Source: Holtermanniella nyarrowii (lineage: Eukaryota > Basidiomycota > Tremellomycetes > Holtermanniales). From it: 64,000 bases of DNA. The DNA lies in the NCBI GenBank assembly GCA_001600035.1, contig BCIT01000005.1, positions 845,981 through 909,980 on the forward strand, given 5' to 3'. This document shows, piece by piece, positions 12,001-22,638 of the stretch. The position numbers were made by a program, and so were the translations under genes. Under the pieces are notes generated by a model. The model was not told where the DNA came from and ran no database searches. It saw nothing but the letters and a program-made list of their open reading frames with translations. Numbering within the stretch: position 1 is the first letter of the stretch; every line of letters begins with the position of its first letter.

Positions 12001-12173
12001 GAGTCTGTTTTGGAGCGCGGGGAGAAGCTCGACAATTTGGTTGACCGATCCAATGCTTTGTCTGCTCAGTCCAAAATGTTTTACAAGACGGCCAAGAAGG
12101 TGAGTTCTTTTCAAGCGCGAGGTGGCGAAAAGTGCTCATGTGGCAGCAAAACGGCTGTTGCATCGTCATGTAA
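9032..12173 (+). CDS. YKT6: R-SNARE Ykt6 with a 2.35-kb first intron
   Basis: Ykt6 is a lipid-anchored R-SNARE acting in ER-Golgi, Golgi, vacuolar and autophagosomal fusion. Exons: 9032-9184, 11533-11641, 11684-11946, 11989-12099, 12147-12173 (220 aa; family about 200). The N-terminal longin domain begins MKVFALSLL and contains [20 protein letters not shown]; the second exon continues in frame with [19 protein letters not shown]. The SNARE motif ([18 protein letters not shown] and onward, with the central Arg in VLERG) is followed by a C-terminal CCIVM, the CCAAX site for palmitoylation and prenylation. Intron 2 (42 nt) is in frame and stop-free. Intron 1 (9185-11532, 2,348 nt) is about fifty times the local norm. 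The insert is about 22 residues longer than usual before the SNARE motif ([18 protein letters not shown]). Confidence 0.93.
9185..11532. other. Oversized intron 1 of YKT6, content of unknown origin
   Basis: The ends fit a normal intron (GTTAGT donor; GCTGACACTACAG acceptor), but the interior is 2.3 kb of sequence with only short frames on either strand (none over about 130 codons, none recognisable). It contains a TATAAATA element at about 9590, a small palindrome around 9610-9628 (CGTATGG / CCATACG) and an exact 25-bp tandem duplication at 10539-10588. I see no clear terminal inverted or direct repeats at its edges, no poly-A tail, and no recognisable mobile-element protein. It may be an old insertion, a nested non-coding gene or a mini-gene on the other strand. 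Confidence 0.6.
10539..10588. repeat. 25-bp perfect tandem duplication (two units)
   Basis: The 25-bp unit beginning CCATGTCTGAGGCGTCTC occurs twice back to back at 10539-10563 and 10564-10588, without a mismatch. It lies inside YKT6 intron 1. Exactness suggests a recent slippage or duplication. Confidence 0.9.
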
Positions 12174-12914
12174 TCTGGCATACCTCTGCCGTTTAATTCC
12201 CTGTTGGGTTGTATCGTTACCTACTTCAGCTGGATGCATGCTCTGATCTCGTATGGTGTTGGTGATGATCATGCAAGAGACTATCACTGCGGCGCAGTCG
12301 AGATGCCCGTCGACTGCGCAGTCAAGGAAGGCCTTTGACGTTGTCATTGGCGTGACCACTACGAATACCTTGGCATTACAATCCACAAAGGTTGTCTTTC
12401 ATCTTCCGCACTAGGGCTTGTCACGCCGTCATGCATTATCACACACCATAACCATTCAAACTCCTGAACTAAAACTACGTCGCCAAGTGAAAATCCAGTC
12501 ACCGCCTCCACGACATCATCAACGGCATTCCGGCTCCCACTTTCCCTGGGCAAACTATTACGCACCTCGAATTTTGTAGTCAAGCATCATTCTTCTTTCG
12601 CAGGCAAAAGTCAGCAAGCAAACCATTTATTTACAGCGTCTACAGTACAAGTCTATTGCTTGATTTTCGCAGCTCAACTCAACATTCAAACATCAACCTT
12701 TGCGCCAAGACTGCCGAGCCGATCAGGGCTGCTGCGCGTTTGATTTGGCCTTCTTACAGAGTTAAAACCAGGTCGTATCATCCTCTTTCGCACAAGTAAC
12801 ACTCATCAACGCACAACATAAGTCACATCAACGCACAATAACAAGGCATAGAACGCACACCACCACCAATCGCCGATCACTTGCAAACTACGCATCAACC
12901 TTCTCGCCACCAAC
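12174..12914. other. Intergenic region before the protease gene
   Basis: 740 bp with no supported gene. It should hold the YKT6 3' end and the promoter of the aspartic protease. The part 12780-12900 is C/A-rich (repeated CATCAAC/CACCA), typical of the pyrimidine-poor 5' leader of highly expressed fungal genes; this is inference. Confidence 0.4.
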
Positions 12915-14742
12915 ATGCACTTTACCACTCTGGCCGCAGTTCTACTGCCTCTTCTCAGCTCCAATCTCGTCACTGCCTCTCCCACTCCTGCATCCACACA
13001 AGCTCCAGGCTCTCTGAGAGTACCTCTAATCCACAATGCCAACCTACACGCACGTCAACATCACCCGGATCTTGCTGTGCGTCAAGACTGGCTTGCAGAA
13101 CAGGCCAAGGGCATGCGCGGCAAATATGAAAAGCTCTTGGACGAGCGTGGGACTGAGCTCGTACGAAGAGATCGTGCAGAGGGGTTGATGAAGAGAGCTG
13201 GTGAAGTGGAGTGAGTCGCTTGTGTCGCGATCGGCTCGAGCTGACCGTTCAGGTTGACGAATTCGGGATTGGATGCTTCGTACTCGGGAGTCGTTTCAAT
13301 AGGGTACGTCCATCTGTGTGTTCTAGCAAGCAAGCACTTACATCTACAGAACACCGCCTCAAGACTTCCTCCTCATCATGGACACTGGCTCAGCCGACAT
13401 GTAAGTCTTTGTCAAACCAAATTCAGGAAATCGTCTAACCTTTCAGGTGGGTCGCCAGCGACATGTGCTCGTCAACAACATGTACTGGTCTGATCCAATT
13501 CGATCCCTCCTCATCCTCTACATTTCAAGAGTGAGTGGCAACTCTCACAATGGGAACGTCACTGACGTACTTAGCCAGAATACCTTGTTCAACATCACTT
13601 ACGGCTCGGGCGCTGCTCGTGGAGATCTCGTCAAGGACGATGTGTCAATGGGAGGATACCTTGTCACCGGTCAAGAATTCGGTATGTCATGCTCACGCGT
13701 CACAGTATGCTGACAGATCCAGCCGTCGTCACCGAGGCATCTTCCGGTCTACTTCGCTATCCTCTGTCGGGCCTTATGGGTCTCGGCTGGCAGGCCCTTG
13801 CCTCTTCTGGGGCTATGCCTATCTGGCAGCGCTTGGCCTCGAGTGGTACTTGGCCCGAAGCTACTATGGGTTTCTTCATGAGGCGCTACAGGAACCAAGC
13901 AGGTGCCACGTCGCTCGAGTCGGACGGTGGCGAGTTCAGCATGGGGTGAGTACATCCGGTTCAAGCTGGCAAATCTGACGTCAAAGCTACCTCAATCAGT
14001 CACTGTACACAGGCGACATGAACTATATCGACGTACCTGCAGTTAACGAAAACTATTGGCAGATCCCTGTCCAAGGTAGCACTATCCAGGGCGCGGCTGT
14101 CGACATCGTGCGTTGCCACTACACCTTCTGTCTGATGCTGACGCTTGACGCAGACTCACAACCGTTTGCAGCCTTCAGCCGCCATTGACACCGGAACCAC
14201 CTTGATCGGTGTGCCCGCATCTGCTGTAAAAAACATCTTTGCTCAGATTCCTGGTGCCGAACCTATGGATGCCTCCACAGGTTACGAAGGCTACTACCAG
14301 TATCCTTGCAGCACTGTCGTTTCAGCAACATTGCAGTTTGGCGGCTTGTCGTACTCTATCGCCAACGACGACTTCAAGCTTGGTTCGTTCACGAACGATC
14401 CCAACATGTGCACAGGCGCGTTCTTTCAAATGGATCTGTGAGTTATTCGCCATGCTCGGCTCAAGACTGACATTTCGTAGCTCTTCGCGATCACCGATTC
14501 AATGGATCGTTGGCGCCTCATTCATGAAGAACGTCTACACTAGCTTCCGCTACAACCCCTCTGCCATTGGCTTTGCTGCCCTCGCCGACAACGGCTCCAA
14601 CATCCAGCAGGCGACCGCTACCGCTGGTCCAACTCAGGCATCTGGTGGCCCATCGTCGCCTACAGGGGGCGCGCTGGCTTTCTCTCCTGCGCTATGGTCT
14701 GGCATGGGCGTCATTGCGTTGGCCTTGGTCAATGCGCTTTAG
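12915..14742 (+). CDS. Secreted pepsin-like aspartic protease, GPI-anchor type
   Basis: Family A1 aspartic endopeptidase of the yapsin-like kind. Nine exons: 12915-13210, 13253-13303, 13350-13400, 13447-13530, 13575-13681, 13723-13945, 13987-14107, 14154-14437, 14481-14742; phases agree throughout and give 492 aa. The signal peptide is residues 1-21 (MHFTTLAAVLLPLLSSNLVT), followed by a basic propeptide with a dibasic MKR site near residue 94. The two catalytic motifs are MDTGSADMW (exon 3) and AIDTGTTLIGV (exon 8). The C-terminus has a Ser/Thr/Gly linker and a final hydrophobic segment (WSGMGVIALALVNAL), expected to be replaced by a GPI anchor. It therefore likely acts at the cell surface or wall. 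Substrate cannot be inferred. Confidence 0.92.
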
Positions 14743-15082
14743 AGCTGTTGATTTCAGCAAGTTATCGCATCACACTGTATCTGTAGTCATTGAATGAAAC
14801 CTGTCAAACACACGCTGCGTCCATTTACCTCGTAATCATGAATGCGCCTTTCGTAAATACTGCTGTCACTCTGCAAAGAAGAGGAAAGTGCAGAGGCATG
14901 CAGTTTCGTAAGTGTGCGGACGAGCAATGCGACTACGCAGATCAAAGCAGATTCGCTTTTTGCGCTCGTCACGCCCAACATGGCTTTCAGAAAAGGATCC
15001 TTCAATGATGCATCTCGTAACGGTCTGTACGATGCTGGCCTAAGCTACGCCAAGTTTAAGCCCGAGGGCGAATAATGAGAGG
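14743..15082. other. Short intergenic stretch, nothing recognised
   Basis: 340 bp between the protease stop and a convergent small ORF. Short frames exist on both strands but none has coding character. Confidence 0.4.
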
Positions 15083-15385
15083 TCATTGCTGCCTTTTCAA
15101 GTAATGGTCACGCTGTCTGTAGCATTCTTGAGTAAACCTTCCAATCGACTTCTCAATGGCGCTCTGTAGAACCCTGTGATCATTAGGGCTGAAGCCCGAG
15201 GTATTGATCAAGCTCCTGATGCTTCGAACTTGCTCCTCATCCAGTTTCACGACGAAAGTCTTGAACTCTTGATCAGACAAGTCACATTTGTTTTCATGGA
15301 ACTTGAGGCTTTGGATTGACTCGCTGGCGATTACTGAGCCATTGTACGCTTGCAAATTGGCTTGACTCATGTTGATTGCCAGCAT
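15083..15385 (-). CDS. Small orphan protein (100 aa)
   Basis: A 100-codon frame from ATG 15385 (or ATG 15370, MSQANLQAYNGS) to TAA. It is charged and predicted mainly helical in the second half (DEEQVRSIRSLINTSGF, then HRVLQSAIEKSIGRFTQE, ending in KRQQ). No signal peptide or membrane segment. No family recognised, and no homology seen to the other small orphans in this window. Confidence 0.45.
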   Translation of the reverse strand: MLAINMSQANLQAYNGSVIASESIQSLKFHENKCDLSDQEFKTFVVKLDEEQVRSIRSLINTSGFSPNDHRVLQSAIEKSIGRFTQECYRQRDHYLKRQQ

Positions 15386-16227
15386 CTGTCGATGATGAGC
15401 GCTCTTGTAGACTGGAGCTCACTGGAAGCCTTGGCGAAGGAAGGCCCGCTTTCGCAAGCAGACATGAAGACATGAAGATATACCTTTGTTCGGCTGATGA
15501 ATGTAGCTCCGCCGGACTCGCAGGCGATCATCTTTTGTGCGCTGCATTATCGGAGTTCCGTATGGTGTGATCACCTGCATGATCTGCTCCTCCTGCGAGT
15601 GCTGAAAGTTTAGCTACACAGGCCAGCAAGAAATCCTTGAAGCTGAACAGGACATCCTGACATCGTCATGTCACACTTATCACTATAAGCTCCTCGAGCT
15701 CCTCGAGCTGCTCGACACATCATTCGACCCGCTGAGGAAACAGACCGCGCTGACGGCGACCACTGCTTCGAAAAGAGATGATTAGACCCTTGAATTCTGA
15801 CACCCAACTGGCAGTGGGTTACCGGGCGGAGCCAGCTGTCCCCATCTACCGTTCCTTGCCGTGGTGATCAAAGATGCGGACGTACTTGACAAAAGCACAT
15901 TCGGGATGTTGCAATTGTTAGACTGGAGGATGTGGGTACTGAGTGAGACGTGCTTCATGAGCTTCTAATTGGGTTTGGTGCTCAAGACAATGCGATGCTG
16001 CGGACGGCGATACCGGTGACATTCGCGAGGCCGTTTTTGTGGCGCTGAGCTGCGCGAATTTCGCTTCAGACTTGCCGTCCGAGTGTTCTGAAAAGACCTC
16101 GTGGAAGTGTCAGTCCGCGCCAAAACGCATCTAGCTCAAGCACGAATCTCTCGACCTGCATTCCCATAAACTAGAATTGGCAGATCTCGATGCCTCTGCT
16201 CGACTCTTGTTGCACTCAATGCCTCGT
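15386..16227. other. Intergenic region with a CTCGAG-type short repeat
   Basis: 842 bp with no gene I can support. Around 15688-15716 a GAGCTCCTC/CTCGAGCTG motif repeats two to three times (palindromic CTCGAG cores). Otherwise nothing recognised. Confidence 0.35.
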
Positions 16228-16793
16228 TTACGAAGCGGGGGCACCACGGCCGACACCCGAGAAGCGCTATCCTGTCAGCATGGACTGTCGTGCTCCAGAA
16301 GACTCACGGGACGGAACTCTCCGGCACCCTCCTTGCCCTCACCGTCCTCACGACGACGGTAGTTGTCACGGCCCTCGGGACGAGGAGCGCGGTAAGCACC
16401 GTCCCCACGAGCACCGGCACCAGCACCGGCACCACCGAACCCAGCAGGGCGACCGGCGGGACGAGCGGGCTTGGTGTGGGTCTGAGGAACAATCTCAGCG
16501 GGCAAGTGAAGCCACTCGCGGAGGTAGGTCAAACCCTCCTCGGTAAGCGAGTAGTAGTAGTACAGCCACGAGAACTGGGTCTTGACGTAGCCCTTGGAGG
16601 TGAGGGACTGCATGGCCTTGATGACCTCGAGGTTGCGGACCGAGGTGATGTCGGGGTGCTGGGGAAGGTTGAAGTCCTTGGGGGCGACAAGAACACCCTC
16701 CTTGAAGAGGTTCTCGTAGATCTGATCATCAGCTACGTCGTCAACAGACGCGAAGCAACGTACAGCCTTGCGGTTAGCCTTGGAAATAAGCAT
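16228..16793 (-). CDS. RPS10: Small-subunit ribosomal protein eS10
   Basis: Component of the 40S subunit near the mRNA entry side. Exons: 16793-16764 (ten codons, [10 protein letters not shown]), 16721-16308, 16266-16228; 160 aa. Intron 1 (16763-16722, 42 nt) is in frame and stop-free, so an unspliced reading inserts 14 spurious residues between [10 protein letters not shown] and [13 protein letters not shown]; the family sequence shows it must be removed. The plectin/S10 domain continues through [19 protein letters not shown] and the Trp/Tyr block [15 protein letters not shown]. The C-terminus is the usual Gly/Arg/Ala-rich tail ending GVGRGAPAS after intron 2 (41 nt). It is divergent from PRP18, with 346 bp between start codons. 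Confidence 0.95.
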
Positions 16794-17139
16794 TTTGAGA
16801 AGAGTCGAGATTAATCGAGGGCTTGTCGAAAGATTCGTTGATTACTTGAGGCCGCTGACTTCGGCCTGTACATCTCGTCAGCCTCTTTCTCGACGCGCCA
16901 TGGTCATTGCTGCACGTACAGTTTCTTCAGGTGAGCTCGAAGAATTCAAGAAGAAGAGACCTTTACCAGGAACCAAAGATGTCGATTTTCGACGATTTGG
17001 GGGTTAACGCGACAACGTGGCACTTTATACCGTTAGATTCCGAAGCTGGGGTTGAGCAATATACTTATATGAGTTTCCGCTAAGCACTAGGAATCGCCAC
17101 CCTTGTGCTCGCGTCCAGGATCAGAGCACCAAGACAATC
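16794..17139. promoter_or_regulatory. Divergent promoter region, RPS10 / PRP18
   Basis: 346 bp between two divergent starts, no coding content. A TATACTTATATG-like AT-rich patch lies around 17060-17070. Individual sites cannot be named from sequence alone. Confidence 0.35.
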
Positions 17140-18401
17140 ATGAACGATATTCTAGCAGAGATCAACCTCAAGAGGAAAAGTCTGGCGGATCCAGTAGGAG
17201 CAGGACCATCAAAGTACTTGAAAAAGGCAGACCTCGATCGGGCTCGGGATGAGGAGGAGCGCCTGAGACGGGAAGAGATTGAACGTCCGGCCAGAGAGGC
17301 GCGCGAAGCCAAGGCCAAGAAAGCACAAGAAGATGTGCATTGTGCTCGGTACATGTGAAAACAAGCTGACAATCAGGCTGAACGGGCAAAGAAAGCATCG
17401 TTAGCAAGACTAGCAGCCTCACAAGCATCTACCTCCCGCAACACGCCCGAAGCCGGCGCGAGCACACCGCCAGTCGAAGGCTTCAATATCTCACCTGAAG
17501 AATGTGTCCGTCGTCTACGTGCCAAAGCCCAACCCATCCGTCTTTTTGGCGAAACAGACAAAGATCGTCGTCTTCGTTTACGAGCACTCGAGCTCTTAGA
17601 AGAGCGCGAATGGGGAAGCGCAGGTTCCAATGAATTCAAAAAGGCACTGCAAGATTTCGAGAGTGGGATGAAGCAAAAGGATGTGGAGAAGCGGGCGATG
17701 GCGATGCTGAAGCAACGGAAAGCTGAAGAGGATGGAGTAGATGGGCCTGTGCAGGAGAAGGAGAAGGACAGTGTTGCGAAGCGACCGGCTTTGCCTGAGG
17801 AGATTATTGATTTGAGGCTATTCAAGACGGATCGGAACAAGCTTAACCCGCTGATCTACTATGCTCTTAAAGGTGTTTGGAAGGAGTGGGGAGAGGCATT
17901 GGAAGCCAGGCCAGGTAAGTATCCCTTACCAATCTCGTCAACAGTGCTGATCTCCAGACTCGGTCAAGCGAACCCATCAAGGCAAAGTAGCAGCAACAAC
18001 TCAAATGCAATCAGGAGTCTACCTCAAGCCGCTCTTCCGCCTCCTCCGTTCCAGAACTCTAGACCCAGACGTCCTCCGTCTCCTCGCAGAGATTGTCCAC
18101 CACATGCAAGATCGACAATATCAAAAGGCAAACGACGCTTATCTAAGGCTATCGATTGGCAATGCGGCTTGGCCGATTGGGGTGACGGCTGTGGGTATTC
18201 ACGAAAGGAGTTCGGCGGAGAAGATTACGGAGGATAGTAATGTTGCGCATGTGTTGAACGATGAGGTTTCAAGGAAATATATTCAGAGTGTCAAGCGGTG
18301 AGTTTCCGGTGGAAAAAGGGATTTAGCTGATGGTACACAGGTTACTTACTTTCTCGCAGACTGTCAGGCCGCCTGATGATATCTCGCAGCTGATGGGCTA
18401 G
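17140..18401 (+). CDS. PRP18: Pre-mRNA-splicing factor Prp18
   Basis: Prp18 works with Slu7 in the second step of splicing, stabilising the 3' splice site. Exons 17140-17334, 17377-17914, 17958-18297, 18341-18401; 377 aa. The N-terminus is a charged coiled coil. A PRP4/SFM-type motif follows (SPEECVRRLRAKAQPIRLFG, then DKDRRLRLRALEL). The C-terminal Prp18 domain has IYYALKGVWKEWGEAL, the helical region LLRSRTLDPDVLRLLAEIV, and the hallmark conserved loop near YLRLSIGNAAWPIGVTAVGI followed by IHERSSAEKI. The C-terminal exon encodes only 20 residues. Domain order and length match the family. Confidence 0.95.
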
Positions 18402-18872
18402 CGTAGGAGGGGTCATGTATCACGTTGTCATGCGCCGACTCGTCCTAGGCGGAAATTTAAAATTCGATAGACGCACACGGCCTTGACCTTGAAAGGATTG
18501 GACCAGAAGAGCATCTGCTCGATACCCGTATACCAGCCTACTGACCTCAAGCGAGCAGTCGGTCAATCCTGAAGCGAATCGGGATTGGAAGACGTTGAAA
18601 AAGTTTCAAATTGGTCCGGCTTGGCTACAGCGATGGAGCGCGCGCTGTACTTTCACGGCATAATGTCTCCGTCTAGATACGCGTGTGAGCATTCGTGCGA
18701 CTGAGCAGCACAAGGACGCTGCCGTGAGACCCAAGGGATGCACCACTACGTGCTGTAGCGGCGCACAGTCGTCACATGCGCATTGCTTCGCACGTCAAAC
18801 TGCGGAGAGGAGCTACATGAGTAACATGACTACATCGACTCTGGCTCATGCGTCAGCCTCACATGACTTTGG
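18402..18872. other. Intergenic, nothing recognised
   Basis: 471 bp between PRP18 and a convergent small gene; only short frames without coding character. Confidence 0.4.
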
Positions 18873-19184
18873 CTAGGGGATAATTAATTGCTGGTCGTCG
18901 GGTTGTTTCGCTGCCACTAAAAATTCCTTGTAGCGCTGTATCTGCTCCGTCGTCATCCTGGACGCCATCTCACTAATTGTGTCTCCAGGCTGACCGATCA
19001 TCCTCAGGGCTTCTCGAAATTCTATATCATCTTCCAGTCCTTCCATGGTCTTGGTGCCTTGTTTGACAGCCTCCAAGGCCTTGCGTTTCACTTCCATGGC
19101 GTTGAGGTAAGTCTCAAAGTCTAGAACCTCATGCGACTGTGGAACAAGGTCCAGTGATCCATGACGCTCGGAGGAGGAGCTCAT
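18873..19184 (-). CDS. Small orphan protein (103 aa) with TATA box
   Basis: The frame from ATG 19184 (MSSSSERHGSLDL) runs 103 codons. It is hydrophilic and mostly helical, with an acidic middle (MEGLEDDIEFREALRMIG) and a terminal helix (TEQIQRYKEFLVAAKQ). No signal peptide or membrane segment. A TATAAGA element on the minus strand sits about 50 bp upstream of the ATG, which supports transcription. No family recognised. Confidence 0.5.
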   Translation of the reverse strand: MSSSSERHGSLDLVPQSHEVLDFETYLNAMEVKRKALEAVKQGTKTMEGLEDDIEFREALRMIGQPGDTISEMASRMTTEQIQRYKEFLVAAKQPDDQQLIIP

Positions 19185-19232
19185 AGTAGTAAGATATTGC
19201 GAATTTGTGGGCAATTACCACATTCTTGCTTC

Positions 19233-19239
19233 TTATAGC
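19233..19239 (-). promoter_or_regulatory. TATA-like element upstream of the 103-aa orphan
   Basis: Minus-strand TATAAGA, about 50 bp before ATG 19184. Spacing matches the TATA elements found before the three small paralogous genes at 46-49 kb. Confidence 0.45.
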
Positions 19240-20178
19240 CTCACCGGTGTGATGGGTGTCGAGGCACACAAGGGAATGAGTTGTGGAGTCGTAAGTCACA
19301 AAGGATCATGACGAACACAAAGCAACACCAAAATTCTGGACCTCGTGACCTGGTGAATCTCAGCATGATTCGTGAACACCACACAATGGAGCTCTCCGTT
19401 ATATCAACGACGCGTCGCAGATCCCCGTCGCATCTCACCCATGCAATGATGTATCTCTTCGCATCTTGACAGCACTCCGAACGCTAGTAATGCCATCAAG
19501 CTTGCTTCTTCCCTGCATCTTGTTCAGCATGAACGATACCGGTGCATGTTCCGACCGCTCAAATGAGGAATCAAATTGCACTCTCCAAGTCGCTCAAAGG
19601 ATGATCCCCTTTGCATTCACACGGAGCAACAGGACGTCCATCTGGAGAGTTTGACCGCCGGCCTCGAAATTGCCATCAGCATCTGTCTCCAATATCAAAT
19701 CACTACAGAGCAAAGTGCAAGCGCGCCGTATCCTTTGAGCGGTATGATGTGCCAAATTACGCGTCAACCTCAGAACTGGTACAAAGTGCAGCGAGCACTC
19801 ACCGTCTGCGCCAGAAACCATGTCCAGTTCGATGTCTGAAGGAGCAGAAATCACAATCCACTACCCGCACGAAAATCACACTGATCGATCCTGGGGTGAG
19901 ACGAGTGCATCAGGCAACCTCGTGCGCATGTTCAGTTGCCCGACCATTGGTCTGATGCATCTACCTTACTCCGACTCAGCGTGTTCACACCTCAATCGTC
20001 AAGCCGCATCGATAGCTGTCGAAAGAACTGTCGGGAAAGAGTGATTGACCGGAAGAGCTAGCTAGCTGTGTTCAAGCTAACACTATATGCATTTGAAGTT
20101 TGTACAACGAGGTGTTTTGTTGATCTCCCAGCCGAGGTCAATCTGCCGATGTGCAAGAAATAAGAGTTGAACCGGTGT
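19240..20178. other. 0.9 kb without a confident gene
   Basis: Several overlapping frames of 60-115 codons occur at 19580-20040 on both strands. On the minus strand an 86-codon frame ending QMDVLLLRVNAKGIIL looks the most protein-like, and a GTGAGT donor-like site lies inside it, but I could not assemble a consistent gene. Confidence 0.35.
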
Positions 20179-20557
20179 TCACATGACTGACAGTCAGCGT
20201 GACATCTGAATGACTAGGGACTTGACGTACGCGAACAGCAGCCTGCTTCTTGTGGCGGGGCGTATGGATCTTCGCCTTTGCCTAGCGGTCCCCAAACAGC
20301 TGGCAGCTACTTTGTCAGTCCCGAAACCCATCCAAGATGAATCATGACTCACCAGGGGATCCTTTTTGGTTTTGCAATAAGATATCAAACTTGATCATCA
20401 GCCAAAAAACCTCACAATGCGATGGCGCGACATACTTCGAGCTAGCCTCGCTGACCTTGATCCTTGGTCTCGATAGATCTTCTCTCAGCCTCATATTATG
20501 CTCTGTCAAGCGACGGAGCTTGAGCTCCGCCATGGATTGCTTGTGAGGTCTCGCCAT
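20179..20557 (-). CDS. Heterotrimeric G-protein gamma subunit (Ste18 type)
   Basis: Partners the G-beta subunit in pheromone or nutrient signalling at the plasma membrane. Four exons: 20557-20436, 20389-20353, 20306-20231 and an 8-nt last exon 20186-20179; the phases agree and give 80 aa. The GGL domain begins [20 protein letters not shown] and continues [19 protein letters not shown], then [18 protein letters not shown] and DPYAPP. The last exon completes C-C-S-L-M and the stop, the palmitoylation/farnesylation CCAAX signature of fungal G-gamma proteins. Because the last exon encodes only Leu (partly), Met and the stop, simple ORF calling would lose the prenylation site. Confidence 0.93.
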
Positions 20558-20862
20558 CTTGTCTCTGGTAAATGTCACACTCGAGGCATGCGAATGTAGG
20601 GACACGATGCCGGCATGGGATAATGTGCCTGGCCGGTGATATAGGAACAATAAGCGGTCGCTTGACCCCCTCGAATTCGATAACGCCGAGAGCATACCAA
20701 CGACTTCAAAACCGCTTTGCAGTTGCATCTGGAGGAGACTTGCAATTGGCAATACATCCGTTCTGGTCGAGCAGATCAACGAGTTTGCTGTGCCAGTACA
20801 AAGTGTGTGCTTGGCTTTTCTTCGTACCCATAATTTTCTCCCATCTCTTCCTCCGTGAATGA
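20558..20862. other. Promoter-side intergenic of the G-gamma gene
   Basis: 305 bp upstream of G-gamma with no supported gene. The G-gamma frame is open upstream of its ATG but without resemblance to the family. Confidence 0.35.
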
Positions 20863-21183
20863 CTACGCATCAGCCTCACAGGCGCGTCTTGCGGATAGCA
20901 AGACAGCTATCAAATGCTCCTTGTACAATCTGCTGGCGCCTGTGTCGTTGATGCGTTGCTTTTGCACTGTCCACTCTTCCTTCATGACCCTTTGAACCCC
21001 CTCGCCCGCTCGTGCAAGCGTCACGAGTCCCTGCTGTCCAGATCTCTTTCGGACGGCGGTACCCGGCAGAGGGGTACACCAAACCAAGACTGACTTTGAT
21101 ATTAAGCCGGAGAACTGTGCGATCTCGGGCTTGCCTTTTGGGCGTCCGAGAGATTCGCGGCTCTTGACTCGGGTTCAGCACAT
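20863..21183 (-). CDS. Possible small gene, 5' end unresolved
   Basis: Splicing a plausible 61-nt intron (GTCAGT donor, GGACAG acceptor, about 21098-21038) joins two minus-strand frames into about 85 residues, ending [20 protein letters not shown] then [20 protein letters not shown]. The C-terminal half looks like real helical coding sequence. No in-frame ATG is present at the 5' end, so either an upstream exon exists or the call is wrong. No family recognised. Confidence 0.3.
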
Positions 21184-21604
21184 TCTATAGCTTTTAATGA
21201 ATGCATCTTTTGATTTGCTGTTTGGGTTCAAACCGCATAATGAGCACTTGTGGGCATGTGCTCTGCTTGACCATAGCCGGATTTTCCGTGCCTCGCACAA
21301 AATGATGGCTCAGATCGTCGTAAAGAAGCTTCTTTGGGCACGTCGCGCTTTCACGACTTGGCACAGCGCGTCCCGGTTATCCACCCAGGGTCCAGGCTCG
21401 GTCACGTCGGCCAGAACGTGAACTTGTTCATCCCTGTTCACGCTCATCTCGTTCCGTCCCCTACTCTTCATCCCCAACAAAGCCTGGTCAAATCCAAGTC
21501 CCGTACCGCCAAATTCCAAACTGCCACGAACACGGGGAACCCAGTCCGAAAGGTACATAGCGTGACCAAGTGGAACGAGTCTTTGAAAACCTCCTTTCGC
21601 TTCA
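21184..21604. other. Intergenic before DAP1
   Basis: 421 bp with long but featureless frames on both strands; probably the DAP1 promoter and leader. Confidence 0.35.
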
Positions 21605-22386
21605 ATGTTCACAACCACCATGACCTTATCAGCTAGTGAATGGTGGCAGCAATGCCTAGATGACCGAAATTCCCTCATCGCCCTCAGCTTGATCTCTTGC
21701 GTTCTGTTCTGGCGCTTCTCGATTTTAGTTGCGCGCCCTGACAAGGAGTGGTCGTCGGAACGCGGCGACACGTTCGAAGTCGTTCAACCCATCAAAACAG
21801 AAAAGATGTCAAACAAACCAGTAAGTCTTTTCGTCTTCTCAGCAATAACAGACTGACTGGTGTAGAACTCTGTCATGTCGGCACCAGCTGCCAACCTCGC
21901 CCCTCCCAAGGTACGTCACGTCACATTGCCGTTAAGAAGAGGGTAAAGCACAGACCGATCAGACGCTGATCATTGATTAGGAGGATGCCATCTCGCCTGA
22001 AGAGCTCGCCAAGTTCAATGGCTCCGACCCCGCCAAGCCAATCCTGCTCGCTATCAAGGGTACTGTTTTCGACGTGACGGCAAAGAAAGAGATGTATGGG
22101 CCGGGAGGGAGCTACAGTGTGTTTGCGGGAAAGGATGGTAGCAAGGGTTTGGGTGAGTGGCATGGTGGATGATCAAGGTAGAGATTGACGCTGGCAGGCA
22201 TGTCCAGCTTGAAGCCGGAAGACGCCATTCCTGACTTTTCTACCCTCGACAAGAGTCAGTGTGACACGCTGAATCAGTGGTATGCCTTTTTTCAAAAGGT
22301 GCGTTTCGCTCTCTCACCTCTGCACCAGTGCTCAAGCTGATTGACCTCAGCGATACAACGTAGTTGGCAAAGTGACCCCTCAGTAG
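21605..22386 (+). CDS. DAP1: Dap1 / MAPR cytochrome-b5-like haem-binding protein
   Basis: Dap1 binds haem through a Tyr ligand and supports Erg11 (sterol 14-demethylase) and other P450s at the ER. Exons 21605-21820, 21866-21910, 21981-22152, 22198-22298 and 22351-22386; 189 aa. An N-terminal membrane anchor (SLIALSLISCVLFWRFSILV) is followed by a short linker and the cytochrome-b5-like domain: SPEELAKFNGSDPAKPILLA, GTVFDVTAKKEMYGPGGSYS, VFAGKDGSKGLGMSSLKPED and NQWYAFFQKRYNVVGKV. The Tyr residues in MYGPGGSY fit the haem-ligand positions. The start at 21605 is favoured, but Met-6 (21620) is also possible. Confidence 0.93.
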
Positions 22387-22638
22387 CGAGAAGGGTGTTC
22401 AGATGTTCTCGAGTCCACCGTAACGATATGCAGACACTTCTATATTGCAACCGCAACGCATGTCCGCTATCTCCGGTGTCCGGACGAGCACGACCGTCGA
22501 GGGTGCAGCGACTCCTTAGGGGCGTCGCCAAGGGTACTTGGTGCTTCCTTTGTGTGTTTGAGATTGACTGCGCGCGCAGTCGATTAGCGTTATAAAAAGC
22601 GTTGAGAAACATGAGACGACCTTCTGATACAAGCCCTC

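Noticed and set aside
15688-15716. CTCGAG/GAGCTC repeats as a possible recombination or protein-binding site
   Set aside because: Only two to three short imperfect units, with no independent support.
21225-21245. GGGTTCAAACC motif resembling a tRNA T-loop
   Set aside because: No matching D-arm, anticodon stem or acceptor stem could be paired around it. No tRNA gene was supported anywhere in the window.
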